64,000 nucleotides of DNA. It comes from Dama dama. Taxonomy: Eukaryota > Chordata > Mammalia > Artiodactyla > Cervidae. How positions within the stretch are numbered: the stretch's first letter is position 1; each line of letters begins with the position of its first letter. Below, in pieces: positions 34,632-59,095 of this stretch. The notes beneath the pieces are model-generated. The model ran no database searches, was not told where the DNA came from, and worked only from the letters and a program-made list of their open reading frames with translations. The stretch covers positions 20,062,001 through 20,126,000 of the forward strand of contig NC_083697.1 of assembly GCF_033118175.1 (NCBI RefSeq), in the 5' to 3' direction. The position numbers were made by a program, and so were the translations under genes.

Positions 34632-36270
34632 ACAGCTTATTCTTAGAGAAGTGTTTTAATCAGATAGCTAAAACACTGAACACACAATTGGGAAGAAACA
34701 GCACATCTGAGGATTCATTCAGGCATTGACAGTGAGCAACTGATGCTCAGAAACAGCAGGCATATTCAGAGGTTAAAAAAAAAAAAAAAAAAATTACAGT
34801 GTCTTAGAACTTTCTCATTAGGTATTCTTTCTTCCAGTTTCTCTTATTTCATTTTGAAGATGGAAGGCTAGAGCCTTTAAAGTGGTAGGAGAGAGACATA
34901 CTCAGATGACTTTAGAATACGACACAGATGTCAACTCACCAGCCATTCCAGCCAAGCCTGTGATGAAAGCAGTCCTGCTGGAGAGCCTCCCATCAGCCCA
35001 GCGTGTCCCCAGTGGCCTACACCCGAGAGTGAAGGCACTGCTGGGCCCCGTGGCATGCTGACTGGAGGGCCTGGATTCCCCGGGCCGGCACACAGGTGTG
35101 CATTTGGCTCTGCTCTAGCCAGTCGTGGTCACAATAGCAAGTAGTTTCCTGACATGCATAGCGTAAACCATATTAGCTTTGCAGGATAGACAAAGAAAGG
35201 CTTTTAGAAATATTTAGCAGGCCCTTACTGAGGATTTCATGGCCCAGCCTCCTCTGTACGCCACTCCTTTCCTGCCATGAACATATCTAGAAATTTATCC
35301 TAAGCACATATGAATACTTAACAATAATAAAAAAAGTAGAAAACTAAATGTCAAGCAATAATGTATTGATTCATAAATTATGGCAGATAACATAAGGGCA
35401 TACCAAATAGCTATTAAAAATAAGGATGCTATTTTAAGAGATTTGATGAATGATTACCATATGCCAAGCATGTGCCAAATGGTAGGTAATATTTCTATCT
35501 CTACTTTGCTGATTAAAAACCTGACTCAAAGATATTTGTTGACAGAAAAACCTTTGTAGTATACTACTCGGTAAACATAGAAAGTTATGAAACAGTATAA
35601 TAAGATATATAGAATTTTGATGAATTTGTTTTCTTTTTTTTCCTCATATATTTTTCTATTTTTTTCCTTAGAATTTGTGTAAGTTATGTATCTGAGATAT
35701 AATAACAGGGTAACATTTTTTTAAATAAAAAATTTAAAGTTAATTTTCAGTACTTGAGATAATTTAAAAATAAATGCATTTCCATTCTTTATTTAGTATT
35801 CCTTCCTTACCCTTAATCAAATTTTTTTTAATCTAGAAAAGGGGCAAATAAAGTTGGTTTCCTTAGTAATAGCAGCAAAAGCTTCCAAACATTCTTTTTG
35901 TTCTTCCCATTACTTTCTTTTAAAACTGTTTGGATTTCCTGAGTAATAGATATGCATACTAATTATCGGTCCAATTTTATTCCAGGGTTTTTTCAAAATG
36001 ATGACTGTGAAAATGGCCTGATTCAAAGTTTAAACCAACAATTTTAACAGCTTAAACAAACAATTAAGTGGGTCACCATCTCCTCCTAGAATCTGCAGAG
36101 CCTTTCCAACACTACAGTTTAAGTTGAAGGGCCAAAGTCTTATTGAAAAATGTCAGGAAGGGTTCTCATTTTAAATGTAAGGATTGTGTTTAGAGGATTC
36201 TTCAACTTTCTATTCATATTTTAAAAATTAAATACAAGTAATGCATTTTTTAAAATATGCAAACAGGACA
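34632..36270. other. Intergenic sequence, mostly without recognised features
   Basis: A GC-rich island of about 200 bases (34910-35110) sits in AT-rich sequence. Weak old-L1 resemblance at 35280-35430. No gene called. Confidence 0.35.
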
Positions 36271-36518
36271 GAAAGACATAATATTCTTTGTCTTTACTTC
36301 TGTTCTTCACTGAAGGGATCATTATTACCAAATTTCCTGTGTATTACTCTAAAGTGTGTTTAATACATTTACAGTACATATATGATATAAGCTTTTTTAA
36401 AGGAGATATTCTCTTTTTAATATGTTTGCCCAGATGGGCTCATACTATATTACTGGTTTGTAACATCTTTTCTCCACTTCAGTTTAAATGCAACAGAGTA
36501 TTCAATTGTATAAATATG

Positions 36519-36728
36519 GCGGTAGTTTAGTCACTAAGTCATGTCCAACTCTTGTGGCCCCATGGACTGTAGCCTGCCAAGCTCCTCTGTCCATGGAATT
36601 TCCCAGGCAATAATACTGGAGTGGGTTGCCATTTCCTTCTCCAGGGGAATCTTCCCGACCCAGGGATTGAACCTGTGTCTCCTGCATTGCCAGCCGATTC
36701 TTTACCACTGAGCCACCAGGAAAGCCCC
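36519..36728 (-). mobile_element. Bov-tA SINE
   Basis: Reverse-complement Bov-tA from AGTCACTAAGTCATGTCCAA to CCACCAGGAAAGCCCC. Confidence 0.93.
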
Positions 36729-37489
36729 ATAATAATGTACCATTATGTAAACAATTAGTCTCTTTTTTTTGATTTAGGATTTCTTTTAGAAATAATTCTG
36801 GAATGAGCAAAACAGTGATCTAAAAAGGACATCTAAATGTTTGATTTTATTTACATAAAACACAAAATCAGGTGAAATTAATCTATGCTGAGTCCTCACT
36901 TGGTGAAGGGAGTTGGAGGGGTTTCTAGGCTACTTATCTGTTTTCTAATTTGGGTGCTGGTTATCCTGGTTATTTGGGTACAAATGTATTCCTTTTGTAA
37001 AATTTCACCGATGTTTACTAAGCTTTAAAGTACAGTTTTCTGTATACAAGTTGTACTTCAGTAAGAAATTGAAAAGAGTTGTTAGTGTAACTGCTGTTTG
37101 TAAGACTTAAACGCTGGTTCTTCCGGCAGCACACGGAACACTTAGGTGACTTTCATTGAGTTTTAGTTCTGTACTTTTGCATGGTTAAATGACTAAATAT
37201 ATGTTACAAATAAATGACTGATATATGTGACCTTATACCCTCTTCTCCAGAGTACAGTGCTAGCATCACAACCTCAGTAGCACAGCTATGTGGGGGAAAC
37301 CCAAATCCCTGTGTTTGGCCTCTTGATATTATCTGATCATGGTTCCTATTCATCCAATAACCTGTAAGACATCACCATTTAGAATTCCACCCCCAAATTA
37401 GCACATATTAAGAAGCTAAGAGTCATGCCTCTACCCTACCAGTCTACCTCTTAAAAATCAATTCTCATCTTAACCCCTTTTTATTTGTT
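36729..37489. other. Intergenic sequence without recognised features
   Basis: No gene, RNA or named repeat seen. Confidence 0.35.
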
Positions 37490-38010
37490 TTTAAAATCAA
37501 CTGCTGTATTCTGCTACCCAGCCTAAAATCTCAGGCTTTGGAGACTCCACTTCCGTCAACATTTATATCTGATGTATCAATACAGATTGAAGCTCTTCCT
37601 TGGACGCAGGCCTTACATTCTTCATACCCTTTCCATTTTCACTTAACTCCACTTTCTCATGACCGAGATATTCTAGTGGCTTTCTCATCTTGTTTCACTG
37701 GTATCTGATTTTCCTTCTTCACTTCAAAGACTTACATACTGATGTTGGTTTTATTGGACTGATATTTCATGATATCTTTCCCTTGCTTAGAATCTTCAGT
37801 TGCCTTCAGGGCAAACCCCTGAGTCTGACATTCAAAAAATTTCTATAGACTGATCCTTATCAACCTATCCTATTCTTATATCTTTTCCTTCTTTCTTTTT
37901 ACTTTTCAGCTGCTGAGATTCTTTGCTATGTTCCAAACATGCCAGACGAGTTCCAAATTTATTATTTTTACATTTGCTGTCCTCTCAATTTTACCACTAT
38001 AAATATTTAG
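37490..38010 (+). repeat. L2 LINE fragment
   Basis: CAGTTGCCTTCAGGGCAAAC and surrounding CT-rich phrases match L2 in sense orientation; strongly diverged. Confidence 0.5.
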
Positions 38011-39585
38011 CTAACAACCTTTGCCCTCTTTTAAGAAATACTTTCAAACCTGTAGTCCCAGTGTGAGTATTTGGAACATCTGCTCCTCTGGCCACAACTG
38101 ATTGATCTAAGATTGCACCCAACTCTAGGCTTGGTCTGTCAGAGTTTGCCTTCTGGGAACTGGGAATTCTGCAATGGAATAGTAGAAGTAGCCTCTCTAA
38201 AAACTCCTACTTTCCAGGGATCCAGAGTTGCCTGGGATCCTGTACTTCTTAGGACTTTATTATTCATCCACCTCTTCCTCATATTTCATGTGCCTCCCTT
38301 GTATTCTTACAATAATTTTTTTTCCTTTGCTTAATCTAATGGATTATTATCTGTTTCTTGCAACTGAAAACACTATAGATGCATAATATACTTTCTCACT
38401 TACTTTCTCTTCCACATTTATTCTACAAATATATTGCTGGGTCCCATACTGACCTAGACTTACTCTGACTGAGAGGTGAAAGGAGTCGACAATCACCGAG
38501 TGATTATTTAATGGGAAGGGCAAGTTCCAGCACAGCACAAAAGCTCTGGAGTTAACTCTTCTATCCTATGCATGGCCCAGAAGTAGCAAGAGAACTACTG
38601 GGCCAAGTACACGGGAACATCCATGCAGCTGACGTGAATCCAAGACTTGGAACTTCATAATTGGGACAGTGGCCTTCTTGGATATATTTCTGGAGCAAAT
38701 GGCCTCCACAACTGGGTATTGCAAAAGCCTGGAGAATTCTGACTCAACACTAAGTAAAAGGGAGAGAATCCTAAATTGATTGAGATTAAAAACCTCTATG
38801 GGATGTGGGGCTTGAAACTGAGTTGAATTATATAGGAAAATAAAGTTACATTTCTTGTACTCTTTAGTTTGTGGGCTGACTTCTACTGCAACAGAAATAA
38901 TGGATTTTGTAGTATTTTAGGTAAAGATGTACATTATTATTTTCTATACTCATTCGGTTCAGAATGTAATTTATCAACTGAACAATGAATTCACTAGTTA
39001 ACGCACAAGATGCTTAATTGATAATGATCCATCCTAATTTTGTACATATCCCTTTATACTAAAATAAGGATTAGGTAGGTGTACGTTTGAAAGGTTACTT
39101 CATAAGTAATTCCACGAATTGCTCAAAGTACAGGAAAATAAACTCCTTATATCATGACAATTTTTATTTACTCATGCCACTAGAGACTCACAGAAATACA
39201 AATCTAAATCTATTCTAGGCAAAAGATTAACAAAGCAAGAGGCTTATCAAATGGATTCAGGACATAAAATAGCCTTTTCTTTGCCTGGCATCAGCTAAGT
39301 CTATTGCAGAGATATAAGCGTGCTGATACTGATATTGTTATTCTATCAAATAACTGCTCAGTGGTATAATTATTACTCTGTATACTACCATGGATTCCAG
39401 TTGCATGGTGACAAAAGTTCTATCAATTCACAATACAGCATATTACCCCTTTAACCTTATCCCTGACTACACTGGGTAATACTAATCTTTTTTTGTCAAT
39501 CTAATCAATCCATACAAGAGCAGAACACCTTATTTTATTTTCTAGATTACTAATGAATTCATGGGTCTGTTCATTATGTTTATTG
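38011..39585. other. Intergenic sequence without recognised features
   Basis: No gene or clear repeat seen; open frames at 38071-38334 and 38347-38538 lack recognisable domains. Confidence 0.35.
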
Positions 39586-39597
39586 GCCATTTACATT

Positions 39598-40749
39598 CAG
39601 TTCAGTTCAGTTCAGTCACTTAGTCGTGTCCAACTCTTTGCAACGCCATGGACTGAAGCATGCCAGGCCTCCCTGCCCATCACCAACCCCCAGAGCCGAC
39701 CCAAACTCATGTCCATTGAGTCGATGATGCCATCCAACGATCTCATCCTCTGTTGTCCCCTTCTCCTCCCACCTTCAATCTTTCCCAGCATCAGGGTCTT
39801 CTCCAACGAGTGAGTTCTTTGCATCGGATGGCCAAAGTATTGGAGTTTCGGCTTCAACATCAGTCCTTCCAATGACTATTCAGGACTGATTTCCTTTAGA
39901 TTGACTGGTAGGATCTCCTTGCTGTCCAAGGGACTCTCAAGAGTCTTCTCCAACACCACAGTTCAAAAGCATCAGTTCTTTGGTGCTCAGCTTTCTTTAT
40001 AGTCCAACTCTCACATCCATACATGACCACTGGGAAAACCATTCCTTTCACTAGATGGACCTTTGTTGGCAAAGTAATGTCTGCCTTTTAATAGCTGTCT
40101 AGGTTGGTCATAGATTTTCTTCCAAGGAGCAAGTGTCTTTTAATTTCATGGCTGCAGTCATTATCTGCAGTGATTTTGGAGCCCCCCAAAATAAAGTCTG
40201 CCACTGTTTCCATTGTTTCCCCATCTATTTGCCATGAAGTGATGGGCCTGGATGCCATGATCTTAGTTGTCTGAATGTTGAGTTTTAAGCCAACTTTTTC
40301 ACTCTTCTACTTTCATCAAGAGGCTCTTTAGTTCTTTACTTTCTTTAAGGGTGACGTTATCTGCATATCTGAGATTATTGATATTTCTCCCAGCAATGTT
40401 GACTCTCGTTTGTGCTTCATTCAGCCTGGCATTTCTCATGATATACTCTGCATATACGTTAAATAAGCAGGGTGACAATCTACAGCTTTGATGTACTCCT
40501 TTCCCAATCTGGAATCAGTCTGTTGTTCCATGTCCAGTTCTAACTATTGCTTCTTGACCTGCATAGAGAGTTCTTAGGAGGCAGTTCAGGTGGTCTGGTA
40601 TTCCCATCTCTTTTAAGAATTTTCCAGTTTGTTGTGATCCACACAAAGGCGTTGGTGTAGTCAATAAAGCAGAAGTAGATGTTTTTCTGGAACTCTCTTG
40701 CTTTTTTGATGACCCAACAGATGTTGGTAATTTGATCTCTGGTTCCTCT
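39598..40749 (-). mobile_element. BovB LINE fragment with target-site duplication
   Basis: Reverse-complement BovB from the (TTCAG)n end to a point near CTGGTTCCTCTG in the reverse transcriptase region, with several small internal deletions. The direct repeat GCCATTTACATT / GCCATTTATATT (39586-39597 and 40750-40761, one mismatch) is its 12-bp target-site duplication. Frames are broken. Confidence 0.95.
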
Positions 40750-41154
40750 GCCATTTATATTAATACTTGCTAATCCTTATTCATTTTTCTATTGTTGAAT
40801 CTTTCCTCATTGGTTTACAGTATTAAAAACTACAACACTTTTCTTAAGACCAAGCCCTGTTTAGTCAAGACAAAGCAAATCTAAAAACTTCTGGTAACAT
40901 AAATTATATTCCATACCTTTGGAGTGGAGTTAAGCTTTAAGTACTTGCTACAGAAAAGAATCATGAAAAACTAATACTGTCCCCTTTAGTAGTTGAAAAT
41001 CTCAGGAAGATGGACCACATTTAAGAGATTCTTGTCTTAATTCCTGACCCTGAAGTCTCTACTTAGATGATGATCTGGTCTATATTACAAATCCTGACTC
41101 TAGGTTTGGATGACCTCAGACCAATTTGTGATGATTTAAAAGAATGTTAGGTTT

Positions 41155-41408
41155 TTGTTTTGTTTCCTTCAACAGTGGAAGAATATTCTCAAATACAAAA
41201 TACAAAAAGCTGAACATCCTTGTGCACTGGGCTGCCACGAACAGTGGGCAGATTGTGCACTGCACAAATCCAAGAACACCATTCACATTGTAACCTATGC
41301 AAATACCGCCATCAGAGTAAGACTAGTGCCTCTGCAGGAATAAGGCCGCCTTGTTGGTATGGCATCATCAAGAAGGTCAATAGACAAGTGCGGACCAAGT
41401 ACAAGTGA
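41155..41408 (+). other. Unassigned coding-like fragment
   Basis: Two overlapping plus-strand frames (41155-41343 and 41220-41408). The second ends in a Lys/Arg-rich tail, KKVNRQVRTKYK, then a stop. The composition suggests a decayed retrocopy of a small basic protein with a frameshift near 41300, but I cannot name the parent. An L1 3' end lies about 110 bases downstream. Confidence 0.25.
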
Positions 41409-41515
41409 CAATGTTGACTCTTTCTTAGTGTAACTCTTCCCTAGTTTTTCATTCCAATTGCTTTTCTCTATTATAAACTTTCTAAGGCATTTTTTAAAAT
41501 GTGTGATTTAAAAGC

Positions 41516-41682
41516 AAAGACCTACCGTATAGCACAGGGAACTGTGTTCAATACCTTATAATAACTTATCATAGAAAGGGATTTGGAAAATATTTATACA
41601 TATATCACTTTGCTATATACCTGAAACTAACATAACATTGTAAATTAATTATATTTCAATTTTAAAAATGGTTTAAAAAAAT
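41516..41682 (+). repeat. Artiodactyl L1 3' end
   Basis: ACCGTATAGCACAGGGAACT, then ATACCTGAAACTAACATAAC and a closing TATATTTCAATTTTAAAAA. Confidence 0.85.
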
Positions 41683-42134
41683 AAGGAAATTCAGGGAAAA
41701 GAATTTTAGATGAATAGTATAACTTTGCCACAGAAACTCTTAAATCCAGAGAGAGGTAAGGAACCAAGATAGCACAGAAGTATGTCTTAAAAAAAACAAA
41801 TCAAGGATGTGGTTATGAGCATGTGGAATTCTCTAAAATCAGATAGGAAGTCTGCTGAGTTTTTGAGAAATTACTACTGCCTAATAAATTAATAAACCTG
41901 AGTATGATTTATTTTTTAAAGAGTGGTAATGCTTTTTTTTTTTGAAGTATGATATTTACTTAAGGTTGTGCTTAGCTGCAAAGAACACACTCACTCATGC
42001 TAACTCAAGAACGGTTTCTGCTTATAACTCTCTCTTCTGGGTATCAAAATCAAGAAATGAAGTACAGACAGGACTCACAGGTTTCAGAAGGAGAAATCAA
42101 GTTCTGTTAATAGCAGATTAAAAGATAAGGCTCT

Positions 42135-42246
42135 AGGAATCCCCTGAGGGTCCAGTGGTTAAGACTCAGTGCTTTCATTGCCATTGGCCCATGTTTGATC
42201 ACTGGTCAGGGATCCCACAAGCCATGTGGTGGGGCCAAAAAAACAG
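42135..42246 (+). mobile_element. CHR-type tRNA-derived SINE
   Basis: GGTCCAGTGGTTAAGACTCA, diverged B-box, A-rich tail. Confidence 0.82.
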
Positions 42247-42299
42247 AAAACAAAGATATGGCTCTGTAAAAATATAAAATATCTATAAAACTGCCATAA

Positions 42300-42610
42300 A
42301 CCAAATTTAAAGGCAAGAGATTGAATGGGAGAAAATATTTATAAGAATGCAATAGCTGTTGCTGGCAGTGAAAGTCTATACAGCATTTTTGGACTATTTC
42401 AGTCATGTTATATAAAAGATTTCTCCCAGCAATCTTTATTCCAGAAATCCATCATGCAGACATACACATGTCAACAAAGGTGGGGGATACAATGTTCATT
42501 GCAGCATTGCTTTTAGTAGTAAAATAAAGCAGACAACTACAAGCCCAGTAGAAGTACAGTTACATAAATTGCAGTACATCTCTACTATGGGATGCAAAGC
42601 ACTGGTTAGA
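42300..42610 (+). repeat. Old L1 (L1M-type) fragment
   Basis: Order of phrases (ATACAATGTTCATTGCAGCA, AATTGCAGTACATCTCTAC, ATGGGATGCAAAGCA) matches old L1 3' regions. Confidence 0.6.
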
Positions 42611-42639
42611 AAAGAAATAAGGAAGAAAAGAAGTTGGCA

Positions 42640-42815
42640 AGAGGTTGGGAGAAAGGGAGGTATCCTAATCATTAAATGTGTGGTCTTCAGAATAAGAGAA
42701 ACTGATTTTAAATCCTAGACTAGCTGTTTATTATGACCTTTGGCAAGTGCTTCAGCTTCTTCATTTTTAAAGTGTAGTGATACCACTGGTACCTACTTCA
42801 CTGAGATAACACAGC
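42640..42815 (+). repeat. MIR SINE
   Basis: TATGACCTTTGGCAAGTGCT and CTTCTTCATTTTTAAAGTG phrases in MIR order. Confidence 0.65.
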
Positions 42816-43362
42816 AAACAAGTAAGAAAAGACAATAGCCAATGAGGTTTCCTTTGTGAAAGTGATAGGGAGCGACTGCAAGGTGCTTAAATCAGTACTG
42901 CAGTTAAGGGAAGCAAACCCCATTGACACGCACACAGACAGGTGTGTAGCAGACACTTAAAAAAAAAAAGGAACATGAACACTGAGAATCAGCGACTTGA
43001 AAGAGAAAATATCCTTTATGCAACTAAATCAACCTCTGACCCTGGGGAACACCTTGAAGCACACATTCAAGTCACATTTATAAAGCAACTACTATGTGCT
43101 AAGTGTTGGATAAGGAAGGGAATATATTTACCTGAAGGATCAAAGGTTATATGTCTTGAAAGATGATGCAGAATTAGGACTCTGCTTTCAGGAACTGATC
43201 CCGTCATCTGGAGTAACTATCCTGTTACTTACACTGTACTGCCAGTTTATGTTGTTGACTTGTCCCGGTTTCCCTCAAGGCTGTAAATCCCTCATAGGCA
43301 GGGGACCTTACCTTTTCTTCACGTCTCTCAAGTCTACAGTGTGAGTGGCTGATCTGCTGGTT

Positions 43363-43576
43363 AGTGGTGTTAGTGTTAGTCGCTCAGTCGTGCCCAACTC
43401 TGCGACCCCATGGACTGTAGCCCACCAGACTCCTCGGTTCATGGGATTTTCCAGGCAAGTGTACTGGAGCACGTAGCCATTTCCTTCTCCAGGGGATCTT
43501 CCAACCCAGGGATTGAACCCAGGTCTCCTGCACTGTAGGCAGATGCTTTACCAAATGAGCCACCAGGGAAGCTGGG
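43363..43576 (-). mobile_element. Bov-tA SINE
   Basis: Reverse-complement Bov-tA from TTAGTCGCTCAGTCGTGCC to CCACCAGGGAAGCT; well preserved. Confidence 0.94.
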
Positions 43577-43659
43577 GTCAAATAAGTATTCCTCTAGTTA
43601 AGTGAACTGAAGAATAAATGCAAGAATGAATGAATGAAATTTTCTCCCCCTCCATCTTT

Positions 43660-43800
43660 TTCTGTTTGTCCCTAGGACTTATCTAACACTGTGTAATTTT
43701 TACTTGTTTTTATTTATTGTCTCTATCTACTGCTGGAATATAAGCACCGTGACTGAGGGATCTTTGATTTACTTCACTAATGCCTCCCAAGTGCTACAAT
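43660..43800 (+). repeat. L2 LINE fragment
   Basis: CTGCTGGAATATAAGCACCG and the following segment match the 3' L2 region. Short. Confidence 0.45.
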
Positions 43801-43895
43801 GGTGTCTTGATTATCTTGTTTTAAAGACTGCCAAGGGGACAATTTCTGAAAGTTTACTTGATAACCTCTCCAAAGTCACCTTATGACAGCCCTCC

Positions 43896-44330
43896 TTGAC
43901 ATTAACTGAATTCTTGAGGCATATACCTACTACTGATTATTCTGGATCAATCAGCACATATTTAGTCATAATCCAGGTAAGAGGATTTAGCAACAATTTA
44001 CTGATCATTCTTTTTCTTCATGAGTGTATATGCCGGTTTTTCTTCATGGGGAAAGAAAAACCCGTGAGTCAGTGGCAACCTGCCAGCATGCCTATTTCTG
44101 GCAGTAAGCTGCTGCCACCCCACCCTGATGCAGCCAATCTCCTCAAATCTCTGGCCCATAGGAGTGAACAGATTCTTGATTCTTTGCCTCCCACAATGCA
44201 TCCAAGGGACAACCAAGTTCATTCCCCACTGCTGGACAAAGCTGACGGGACTAGAAATGGGTTTGTAGTTCAAGGAAATGAATTCCAAGGTCGTCCAGAG
44301 TACTTTCCTGATATCCTGATGAGAGATTAA
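43896..44330 (+). other. Unassigned open frame with coding-like C-terminal half
   Basis: A 144-residue frame. From about residue 51 on (44046-44330) the composition is Ser/Pro/Asn-rich and protein-like (SGSKLLPPHPDAANLLKSLA, then RPEYFPDILMRD at the end), followed by a stop, about 70 bases of 3' sequence and AATAAA at about 44403. This looks like the tail of a retrocopied mRNA or an orphan terminal exon on the plus strand. No family is recognised, no poly-A tail is seen after the signal, and the first 50 residues look like chance sequence. Confidence 0.3.
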
Positions 44331-44419
44331 GATGCCAGTCATGTACATCCCTGGACATTCAGTTGTAGGAAGGCCTTCAACACTCCCTTCTGTGATTTTC
44401 CTGAATAAAATGATATACT

Positions 44420-44814
44420 CAGTTATACCAAAGGCTGGTTCCTAGAATTTTTTTTTCTTTGTTTACAGCATCTGGTACATTTTATTTTGTCAAATCAAAA
44501 TAAAATGTTTAACTTCATTTATGAAAACAAACTCAATATGTTTAAAATATTTAAATTGCAAACAGTTCATATGGTCAGTTCAATGGGAGCTGGGACAGGC
44601 AAAGTACAATAAACAGAATGAAATATCACACACATGTCTCTGTATAAATCAACATGAAAGGATATCCAAGATATTTCAAATGGAGAAAGCAAGTTACAGA
44701 ACAAAAAGCACAATGAGCATTCTCTGTTAAACATTTCCCCCAACCTATTTATTTAGATAGCATTATTATTTTTGCATATATGTTGTTTTTGCAATATAAA
44801 AACAGCAAACATAA
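44420..44814. other. Sequence beyond the LARP7 3' end
   Basis: AT-rich. A second minus-strand AATAAA-type signal at 44481-44486 could give a longer LARP7 3' UTR. Nothing else seen. Confidence 0.35.
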
Positions 44815-45079
44815 TGATAATTTCAAACACATTTATTTTCTAAATCACTTTGAGGTTGATTTGTGTCATATAATTTCAACAAATGCAACGTTTACAGAAA
44901 AACTGTGGTAAACAATGTAACTGTCTCCAGGAAAAGTCGTATTTACAAGTTAAAGAAAAACTATTTAATTAAATGTAGGTTTTAGAAAAACATTATGCAT
45001 TACCACCATAAAAAAAAGATATTCCTAAGAATAGCTCTAGTATCCAGTGAAACCTGAAGAGGTGAACAAAAAATTTTTT
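44815..45079 (-). other. LARP7: LARP7 3' UTR
   Basis: About 265 bases from the stop codon to a position shortly past the first good polyadenylation signal. The exact cleavage point is inferred. Confidence 0.75.
44832..44837 (-). terminator. LARP7: LARP7 polyadenylation signal AATAAA
   Basis: Canonical hexamer on the minus strand, about 245 bases after the LARP7 stop, followed within 30 bases by a T-rich stretch in the transcript sense. A second copy at 44481-44486 is a possible distal site. Confidence 0.75.
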
Positions 45080-56652
<11,573 letters not shown>

Positions 56653-57779
56653 TTCTGTGAAATAGGAAATAAATATTAAGTCAGCAAAAATTATTAGTGG
56701 TATAAAAAAATACTTAGTTTAGCCTTTATCTGAATGGAAATGGGCTCAAATATGTCTACCAGAGAACAAACTTTGGACATTTTCACTATTAGCTCTGGCA
56801 ACTTTCATTTTCCCTGTTTCTTATAACATTTACCTCCTATGTTAACAGCATTTTTTATGCGTTCTGGTATAAATAAGAATGATAGACTGATGTGTTCATT
56901 TCACAACCTCCACTGAGAAACATTTTAAAAATGTTCTTTACTTGCTGAAGTAAAGTGAGATCTCCTATACTCAGACTCCAAAGTTCTGGACAGACAACTA
57001 TCTCCCCGTCCTCTTCTGTTTTGAACTTAAAACCTTACTAATCTGTTTATCCTAGAATGCACTTACTGGTACATTCCCAGTTCCTGGTATATAGTAATTC
57101 AAAAATCTGTTGAATGGTATCATCTTAGTTAATAACATACACACAAAAATGAGTGAGCAAAGACCTAACAGGAGGCCTGGGGTGATATTAAGACAAATGC
57201 GAAGTTTCATCTGTCTTCTCTGTTGCACTGGCTGGGAGATGCTATTAGTTGGGATGCAGGCCTTGAGGCTACGACCAGCATGACAGAATAGTTTGGTAGG
57301 CAAAAGGGCTAAAGCTCTTAGGTAGGCATCTAGATAAGGGTGGGGGGAAGCAGTGGATTTGGGTTAATTGCTGTATTTGGGGAAGACTGGGACTAGGTCT
57401 CCAGATGAGATGAAGATTCTGTCCCTACTCTTATCTTCTGTCTTATACCCTTTAAAGCTCAGTAAACAGTTATTAATAAAGCCTATTTGTGTCTCCTGAG
57501 TCGGACTGTCAGCTATAATCTGACAGTGCAGGAGTGATGCTGCAGATAGAAACAGCGACACCCAGCATGAGGGTACAAAGCCATTAATGCATTTCACTTC
57601 AAACCTCCAACTAAGTGTGCATTCTCATCAAAGGAAGAGTATTTTGGCATTTTTAAAGCAGGCTTCCGTTGATCAGCTAAACACTAATTTCTAAAACATA
57701 TAAGTAATTATTTAGATGATGCTAGCCTGACTCAAAATGGAAGTACATGCCAAAATTAATCATTAGAAAAACAACCAGG

Positions 57780-59095
57780 TGGCATTTAGTGCTGCATAAC
57801 CATTTATCACACTCTCACTTCAACCTATCCTGTCAGGCTTTCCTTTCCATCATTCTAATGAAACTAAAAAACAATGATCTCCACTGTCTACCAGATCTCT
57901 CAGGAGCATTTGCAGTTGTTAACTCCGTCACTGAAAAGATTTTCTTCATTTGGCTTCCAGGAGTTGTCTTCCTTCTCCATTTCCTCTTCTGGACCCTCCG
58001 ACTCTGTCTGCTCTACCCTTCCATGATGCCCAAGACTGCATTCAGTCCTGGGCTCCCTTATCCACACAGATGTCCTTTCAGAGGGTCTCTGGCTTTAAGC
58101 TCCATGGCTCTCTATATGTTGATGTTTCACAAACCCATCTTCTCCACTCCCGACTTTTCCCATTATCTCCCCATTCCAACATGCAAATACCCACCTAACC
58201 TCTTCACTTATTTAGCTGAAGCTAAATCTATCTCAAGCTTAAATTGAATTCTCAAATTTTAGCAAACCACATTTTTTGCCTACTCTTTCCCATCTCAGAA
58301 AATACCAGCGAAAATTGCTGAGAGGGCAAAAACACTGAAATCCTTCTTCATTCCTTCCTCATCCCACAGCCAATTCATTAGCATTTCTGTTAGCTCTAGC
58401 TTTTCAAAATTCATATGAATCTTCATTTCATCCATCACAACCACCTGTTACAAGCTATCACGAGTGTCTTGCCTGCAGTTGAAACACATCCTCACATTTA
58501 CTTGCTTCTACTCCTTTTCCATTATCATCAATTCTCCAGACAGCAGCTGGAATGATCATTTAAATATGTAAATAAAATGTCAATTTCTTGAACAAAATCC
58601 TCCAAAGGTTTCTTATCCCAGTCAGAATAAAATAAAAAATCCTTATTGTGGACTATAGGTCCTATTAGATTGGGCCTGGGGATCTCGCTCTAACTTCATC
58701 ACTTGCAACTTCTTTCAGAGTGCTCATTACAACCTCAACACAACATCGTTCTGTTCCTCGAACAGTCTAATGCATTCCCATTTCACGGCTTTTGCTCCTG
58801 CTGTTCCCCAGCTTTCCTGTCACAGCTGCAGGGATTACTTCCTTGTTCACCCAGGCCTCTGCAAATGTCACTTTATCAAAGAGGTTTTCTCTTTCACCAA
58901 ATCAAAAATATCCCTTCCCTGCCGACCATAACCCTACCCTCTGCCTCACTCACTACTTTCTATACTTATATCCTCTTATTCCTATCTGGAATTATAATTT
59001 TATTGCCTACCTGCTTCATTATAATATAAACACTATGAAGGCAGAGACTTCGGCTTGATCACAACCTTGGCATTTGTTGAATAGTTAAGTAATAT
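57780..59095 (+). repeat. Long L2 LINE remnant in LARP7 intron 1
   Basis: About 1.3 kb in L2 order, from the coding part (near 57830-58260, which explains the 166-residue frame at 57747-58247) to the 3' end (CACTATGAAGGCAGAGACTT, then CCTTGGCATTTGTTGAAT). Confidence 0.65.

Noticed and set aside
57747..58247. 166-residue plus-strand frame in LARP7 intron 1
   Set aside because: It follows an L2 LINE remnant and is antisense to the intron; no domain of a host protein.
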